Part shown: positions 30,223 through 35,000 of the stretch, one piece after another
Layout of the letters: each line of letters opens with the position of its first letter
How positions within the stretch are numbered: position 1 is the first letter of the stretch
Source: Priapulus caudatus
Taxonomy: Eukaryota; Priapulida; Priapulimorpha; Priapulimorphida; Priapulidae
Direction: 5' to 3'
Assembly: GCF_000485595.1 (NCBI RefSeq)
Contig: NW_014578069.1
Coordinates: forward strand, 52,559 to 87,558
Length of the DNA stretch: 35,000 bases
The notes under the pieces: model-generated
What the model was told of the DNA's origin: nothing
The model's input: only the letters and a program-made list of their open reading frames with translations
Databases searched by the model: none
Program-made: the position numbers and the translations under genes

Positions 30223-30340
30223 CTCTTCGTTTTTCTTATCGGCCTCCTCCGCTAGCAGACGATACTGCTCTACGCCGCGCTCTAGCTCCTCAATCTTGTC
30301 CGCCTCCGTATACGAGCGATTCTCAACGCTCTTTTTCGCT
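30223..30340 (-). CDS. tpm: Tropomyosin alternative exon 4-I (118 nt)
   Basis: The acceptor gatgtgcag/A and donor GAG/GTAAAA give AKKSVENRSYTEADKIEELE then RGVEQYRLLAEEADKKNEE. It is the most divergent of the three: the centre ERGVEQYRLL replaces the usual ...LQLKEA. Hydrophobic spacing is still coiled-coil-like. It is the first of the group in transcription order. Confidence 0.93.
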
Positions 30341-30609
30341 CTGCACATCACCGCAGACGGAGAGAGCAATGCAGCAGGAAAGAGACACGAGACAGAGACA
30401 CAGACCAGTTAGCATGGACACAAACAAAGGCAGGCATGTTAGCACGCACGTGTGTGCGCCGAGAGGAGAACTGCATTCGTCAGAAACTAAACTGACGTGG
30501 ACACACACGCAGGACTAAAGCCTCTGCATCAAAACAAGGAGAGAACGATACACAGATAAGCACTGCCCCACATTCACGCGTGTAACCATATAAGTTTAAC
30601 AAAAGTGAG

Positions 30610-30627
30610 AAAGTGAGAGAGACAGAG

Positions 30628-30671
<44 letters not shown>

Positions 30672-30740
30672 GAGAGAGGGAGGAGAGAGAAGAGAGAAGA
30701 GAGAGATAGATAGAGGGAGATAAAAAAGAGAGAGAGTTAC
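30610..30740. repeat. (GA)n-rich tract
   Basis: Near-pure purine GAGA repeats on the plus strand, i.e. a pyrimidine-rich CTCT tract on the transcribed strand of the intron upstream of exon 4-I. Frames across it are low-complexity. Confidence 0.85.
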
Positions 30741-31128
30741 ACCCATGTTGCTATAGCATATATATATTGTGTATCTTATATAGAGAAAAAACACACACAT
30801 TTCTATAGCACATAAAGAGGAGAACACACACAGATATCTATAATATACATTCTATATCACACAGAGAAAGATCTGTATGTTGGGCTCCACTGGCTCAATC
30901 TTTTGAGGACAAGTTCGGTTTGATTATCTATATACATAATTTCAAAATTTTAATTACTTTAACAATTATAAGCACTCCTGTTTGATATTCTATGGCCAGT
31001 TTTGCCAGTAGAGGGAAATACACGGTACATATATTATAATGTACTATTTCTTACTAGCTTAGACCTTGTGTTGAACATAAATTATTATACAAATTGTTTC
31101 TAATACACTATATCACACAATGTACATA

Positions 31129-31306
31129 TACAGTTAAACCTCGATTATCCGAACGAGACGGGCGGGGAGTATTTTGTTCGGATAACTGATTGTTCGGATA
31201 ATTTATCTAATCGTATTACCGTTAAATATTCAAGGGACCTTGAGATCTTGTTCGGATAATCCGAAATTCGAATAATTGATGTTCGGATAACCGTGGTTTG
31301 ACTGTA
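31129..31306. mobile_element. pogo/Tigger-like MITE, 174 bp, TA duplication
   Basis: The left end CAGTTAAACCTCGATTATCC (31131 on) and the right end on the minus strand CAGTCAAACCACGGTTATCC are the well-known pogo/Tigger-type terminal repeat. Repeated GTTCGGATAA motifs lie inside. TA flanks each side (31129-31130, 31305-31306). It lies in the intron after the 134-nt exon. No transposase. Confidence 0.88.
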
Positions 31307-31439
31307 ATTATTATGCTATTTACCCTTATACCAAATTTCTATAGATACCAGCATAAAGTGGATACTTGGTATCATATGTCATGTCTCTGCAGGTATTAAA
31401 CTGCAGACATATTTATGCTGCTGCTAGTTTTGGACATAC

Positions 31440-31573
31440 CGTTCGCTCTCATCAGCGATCTTGCCAGCACTTTCCAACTTCTCAGTGGCATCCTTCAATC
31501 TCTCCTCTGTCCTTCCCAACTCTTCCTCCGTCAACTGGATCCTCCTGTTCAGGGCCTGGATCTCAGACTCGGC
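31440..31573 (-). CDS. tpm: Tropomyosin common exon (134 nt, exon 3-like)
   Basis: The acceptor ctctgtag/GCC and donor AACG/GTATGT give [20 protein letters not shown] then [20 protein letters not shown] and DESE plus a split Arg. The [17 protein letters not shown] block and DESER end are hallmark tropomyosin sequence. The 134-nt length is conserved in animals. The last two bases (CG) are completed by any of the three exon 4 versions to give Arg. Confidence 0.97.
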
Positions 31574-31906
31574 CTACAGAGAGGGTTCGGAGAGAATTAT
31601 TATTATTATTAAATCTTTATTGCATGTAATTCAGATACAAATACATGTATGATTGACAATGAATGTCGACTCCATGCAATGACTTAAATCTAGGGTTTCA
31701 GACCCATACCCTTATCGATCGCTGATTAACACAAGATTTCCAGCAATTCTTAATGAATGACTACAAACCGATTTCAATAGCAAGAAATTCGGAAACGGAA
31801 ACCATCAGCTAGTGATAATTTAATCCAATTAACTCAATGAATCATTTAATTAATCATGAATAATTAAATCAGCAATGACTAGCAGATGGCATGCATCTTC
31901 CCTTAT

Positions 31907-32558
31907 TTAAAGGCATACTAGGTCCATTGATTATGCAATGTTGAAGAATGGTAGAGTGGTAACTGGCACCTTGTGTAGTTAATAAGTACATAACCTTACA
32001 TCCAAACACGTATTAGTTTGTCCAATATCACTGCTGGTTACTAAGAAATGTCTAATTGAAATCCGCAATCCAAGAAATCAGTTGTTTACAGTTTCAAACC
32101 GCTGCCGGCGAAGCGGGTGTGATACAGATTTATAGTGCACCGGACATTTTCGTACGCATGCTCGGCCGTACGCAATGCTATCATCAGTGATTTCGTAAAC
32201 ACGGACGCTCGTGATAAGGCACTTTTTGTCACAGCTGTCCATGTGCGTCGGTGATTAGTACGTGTGTTTTACTCCATTTCCATGTTTAGTCCGTGGTCGT
32301 GGTTACACCGCAGACACCTCCATTTTATCTGGCGTCCAAAACATACGGGCCACACAAATGTTTACGTCATCGCTTGACTCCTGGATTACATTTACGGATT
32401 ACACATACAAGTCTTGCTTGTAATGTAACCAGCAGTGATATTGGACAAACTAATATGCGTTTGGATATAAGGTTATATGTACTTATTAACTACACAAGGT
32501 GCCAGTTACTCTAGCATTTGTCAACATTGCATAATCAAAGGGCCTAGTATGCATTTAA
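31907..32558. mobile_element. TTAA-flanked foldback element in tropomyosin intron 1
   Basis: Arms of about 135 bp (31911-32045 and 32420-32554) are inverted and highly alike. The left end is AGGCATACTAGGTCC; the right end on the minus strand is ATGCATACTAGGCCC; both run on to TTGATTATGCAATGTTGA. TTAA lies directly outside each end (31907-31910, 32555-32558), the target used by piggyBac and some other families. The 370-bp centre is not repetitive and has no convincing frame. Confidence 0.8.
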
Positions 32559-33188
32559 TAGTACAATATGTTGTACAATCATTTGGCAATTTGCAGCTTG
32601 TGTTTGCTGGTGAAAACTAGGCAATATGGCAAACTAGCCTAGGTTTACTTTAGTTTTAGCTTGAGAGCCTGGTTTTACTTGAACCTTGATGACAGCTTAG
32701 AATTTAGATGCAGTTCATCTTGGCAACAACAAAGCAGGTTTACATTGTTTCATGTCATTGTCATGTGTTTGCACCGATGATCTAATGGCGAGGAAGTTTC
32801 CATAACAAATAAATCTTTAGTACGTGGGAACAAATTTCGTAGATTTACAAGCCGCTGACCTAAGGCTACTTCGTCCCAAACAGGTATCTCTGGATTTACT
32901 CCGGCAAGTCAAGGAACTTGCTTATTACAGCATACTGTAGTGTACACTGTAGTCTGTATATGCAACCGCCCCCTGGTGGTGAACATAATGCTACCAAGCC
33001 CACATTTATAGTCTTGTTTTGATTAGATTTATTACAATCTACTCACATTCTGGCATGATCTGCATGTAATCAGGAATTAGTATAGAATATGATAACTTCA
33101 CCCGAATACAAATTAAGGATTTAATTTCGTGAGAAATGTTTAAGAGGCAATGCTAACTAGTCTAGATTACACGGTATAGTATACCCAC
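32559..33188 (-). other. Tropomyosin first intron, proximal part
   Basis: Non-coding; no second version of the 134-nt exon is visible. Confidence 0.5.
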
Positions 33189-33323
33189 GTCTTCTCGTTT
33201 TGACACTTCTTGTTTCAACTGTCTTCTAGCTTCCTCTAATTCATCGTTTAGCGTTTCCAGTTCATCTCGCTGTTGCCTCATCTTTTTCTTTATCACATCC
33301 ACGACAGTCGATGGCACAGCCAT
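33189..33323 (-). CDS. tpm: Tropomyosin first coding exon, short-isoform N terminus
   Basis: The ATG at 33321-33323 has a strong context (A at -3, G at +4) and opens MAVPSTVVDVIKKKMRQQRD then ELETLNDELEEARRQLKQEV and SKRED, 45 residues. The donor is GAC/GTGGGT. Like vertebrate exon 1b it begins Met-Ala, is 40-odd residues long and joins directly to the AESEIQ exon. The same frame is open upstream to 33689, but nothing there resembles tropomyosin, so I take the later ATG. This first exon implies a promoter between about 33330 and 33720 or further upstream. Confidence 0.93.
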
Positions 33324-35000
33324 TTTGATTTTGATAATAAACGCCAGAGACACGACGACACAGAATTTAGGGATCAAAAACCGGCACTTGCGACTAGCCA
33401 AACCACCGCAATAACCGTCCGCCACCGCTAGGGAACTATACTGCCCATTAACAACTACAACTCTGACAATTCGTCGCAAATAAAAGTGCAATATTGACAC
33501 AAACAAGGTTATTACGCGGTTATAAAAATAAACTTTACAAACTCGTTCTACAGTTTGGCGGAAAAATTTGTTGGTTGTCTTCCGTGTATTAGTGCGCGCA
33601 GTGCAGACAGCGTGACGATAGCGGCGGTACACACATTCACGAAGGCGGCGTTCCTTACTAGCCACTGCGGTCAATAGACGTTGAGCCATAAGCGGCGCGA
33701 TAGCGCACGTATATAATCCGCACAGTAAAGAATGTGTAGGCGAGTGAGTTCAGGACCTTATCTAGTACCAGCAGATACTTCCCCGGGGAGTGTTACAACG
33801 CGAAACGAGTGCATTGCGATAAACGCGGGCGTGTCGACTTGTTAGATAATATGTGCTTGCATATATACGAGTTCACGAGGACTTCCTTACGAACGTCTAA
33901 TAGCACTAAATGTTTTAGACGAATAGGATCGTATACTGGCATTCTTTGGGGGTGAATTACTAATAAAGAATGTTGAATAAACGCGGGATAAACCACTGTA
34001 TAATTATCACGCCGCACCCAGGCAAAAGTTTAATCACAAGTGAACTGCCCGACAGTCGTTCTTTACAAAGAACGTTATTTATTGCGCTCTGCTAATAATA
34101 AGTAGACAGCGTATGACTGCAAGAGTGCTGAATAACGATATACGGGAGCGCGGATCTCTGTACATAGAGTCGCGTACGTACTCTTTTGCAGAGTGCAATA
34201 ATGCTCTGTCCATGTACGTATAGAGTCAGGAATGCCTCCCAGAATACGAAGTAGGAGAAGAAACTAGCCTATCTGGAGTCTTTCTTTACGTAATATCTCA
34301 GCAGTAGGCACATGTGTGTCTACACCCACACTGTGCTACACCCGCACTGCCACCGCTCATGGAACCAAGCGTTTATAAATAGACACGGGCGTGTATAGCA
34401 AGGAGCACACCGAACGGGACTGCAAGGTTCGTCTGCCAAAATCGGCTCAGTGACGTCACGGGCGCGCCGCACGATACAGTGGCGGTAACGGCAGCTAAAT
34501 AAGGCTGCTGCCTGAGACGCCGCCGCCTCGCACTCCCCCTGTGAAGTATTGCTCATCCACCAAGAATCCGTTCTACATATTAACGCGCGTGTATCGTGGC
34601 GTAGAAGACATACTAGCAGTATCATTCGTCGACGTGCAGTCATGTATCTTCAGTCATGTATCTTCATCTATCAACATTGCCCAATTGACAATCTTGAAAG
34701 AGTACATCGAAACGAAATTCCACGCGGTGCGTTAATTCACACCCCACCAACCCAACATAGCGTTCCACCTTCGCGGCAACAACGTGCCGCTCGGGTATGC
34801 AGCCGAAGTTTTGCTTTAACACGCGTACTAGGTAATATTCTTCGTATTATCTTAACGATTATTATTATTATTATTATTATTATGACAATATTATTATTAC
34901 GAATGTACTCGGGATGTCGATCCCAATGGTGCATTCACAACGTTATCGTAAACGCACGTCTTGTTCGTATATTTCATCTCCGTCCCATTACTCCTCGATA
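33324..35000. other. Upstream of tropomyosin short-isoform start; no further exon seen
   Basis: On the minus strand this is 5' untranslated/promoter sequence and then unassigned DNA. ATTATATACG on the minus strand near 33712 is the only TATA-like element noticed. An (ATT)n run lies at 34858-34882. I looked for long-isoform tropomyosin exons and saw none. Confidence 0.4.

Larger units (their letters stand above)
21594..33323 (-). other. tpm: Tropomyosin gene, short-isoform transcription unit
   Basis: Tropomyosin is a parallel coiled-coil dimer that runs along actin filaments and controls access of myosin, cofilin and other partners. All exons needed for one 249-residue short isoform are here in order: start exon, 134, 118, 71, 76, 63, 70 and 83 nt. 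The 134-nt and later coding-exon lengths match those I know for animal tropomyosin genes, and the product is one residue longer than typical vertebrate short forms (248). Alternatives exist for the 118-nt exon (three), the 71-nt exon (two) and the last exon (two), giving up to twelve proteins of equal length. No long-isoform first exons (the MDAIKKKM type) are seen; they would lie beyond 35000 if they exist. A TATATAC on the minus strand near 33712 is a weak promoter candidate. Introns carry several foldback and MITE insertions. Confidence 0.93.

Noticed and set aside
29767-30369. 200-residue open frame running from exon 4-I through the intron towards exon 4-II
   Set aside because: Only the first part (30223-30340) is tropomyosin; the remainder is Pro/Thr-rich intron translation beyond a good donor.
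33063-33090. ATGTAATCAGGAATTAG as a fifth micro-palindrome copy
   Set aside because: It matches the left flank and first bases of the 14842 copy, but there is no complementary right half or second ATGTAAT repeat.
33162-33689. 175-residue open frame suggesting an earlier tropomyosin start at 33689
   Set aside because: Residues upstream of Met-Ala-Val are Cys/Arg-rich and unlike tropomyosin, and the ATG at 33323 has a strong context and the length expected for the short-isoform N terminus.

Overview
This is eukaryotic (animal) genomic DNA: intron-rich, with GT/AG splice sites, long microsatellites, TTAGGG tracts and a dense load of DNA transposons, LINE and Penelope-like relics. The tropomyosin has protostome-type terminal exons ([17 protein letters not shown] and a Phe-Gln-Glu-Leu-Ser-Thr-Tyr tail), and the repeats include drifted families of the kind common in marine lophotrochozoans. 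A spiralian/lophotrochozoan invertebrate is my best guess, but the species cannot be read from the sequence.

Coding content. (1) Positions 320-1514, + strand: three consecutive exons of Xaa-Pro dipeptidase (prolidase, PEPD). They splice in phase, but no later exon is visible in the window. (2) Positions 5449-5766, - strand: the first coding exon of an SLC22-type organic ion transporter, again without later exons. (3) Positions 21594-33323, - strand: a whole short-isoform tropomyosin gene. It has 12 recognisable exons: one start exon, one common exon, THREE alternative fourth exons, TWO alternative fifth exons, three common exons and TWO alternative last exons. Every permitted combination gives the same 249-residue length. 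Exon lengths that are not multiples of three mean that including two alternatives, or none, would break the frame.

The rest is repeat-rich. From 6129 to 8370 lies a minus-strand LINE reverse-transcriptase relic. It is interrupted by a 5'-truncated Penelope-like element (13-bp target duplication) and by two MITEs, and removing all three restores one open RT frame. At 13003-14343 sit two copies of a foldback element containing TTAGGG tracts. The second copy is split by a hAT-like insert that carries a 27-bp minisatellite. At 19003-19500 is an internally deleted hAT element with a perfect 8-bp target duplication and a transposase C-terminal relic. The tropomyosin introns carry an 807-bp foldback with a 7-bp duplication (23209-24015), a TTAA-flanked foldback (31911-32554) and a pogo/Tigger-like MITE (31131-31304). 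Simple-sequence DNA includes a (CA)n-rich block of about 800 bp at 16775-17600.

The most novel signal is a family of four tiny palindromes of 30-40 bp (2446, 14842, 18634, 18681). Each starts CAGG, ends CCTG and is flanked by a perfect 7-bp direct repeat. One interrupts a reverse-transcriptase reading frame that becomes continuous when the palindrome and one repeat copy are removed. They look like the smallest possible DNA transposons, little more than two terminal repeats joined head to head.
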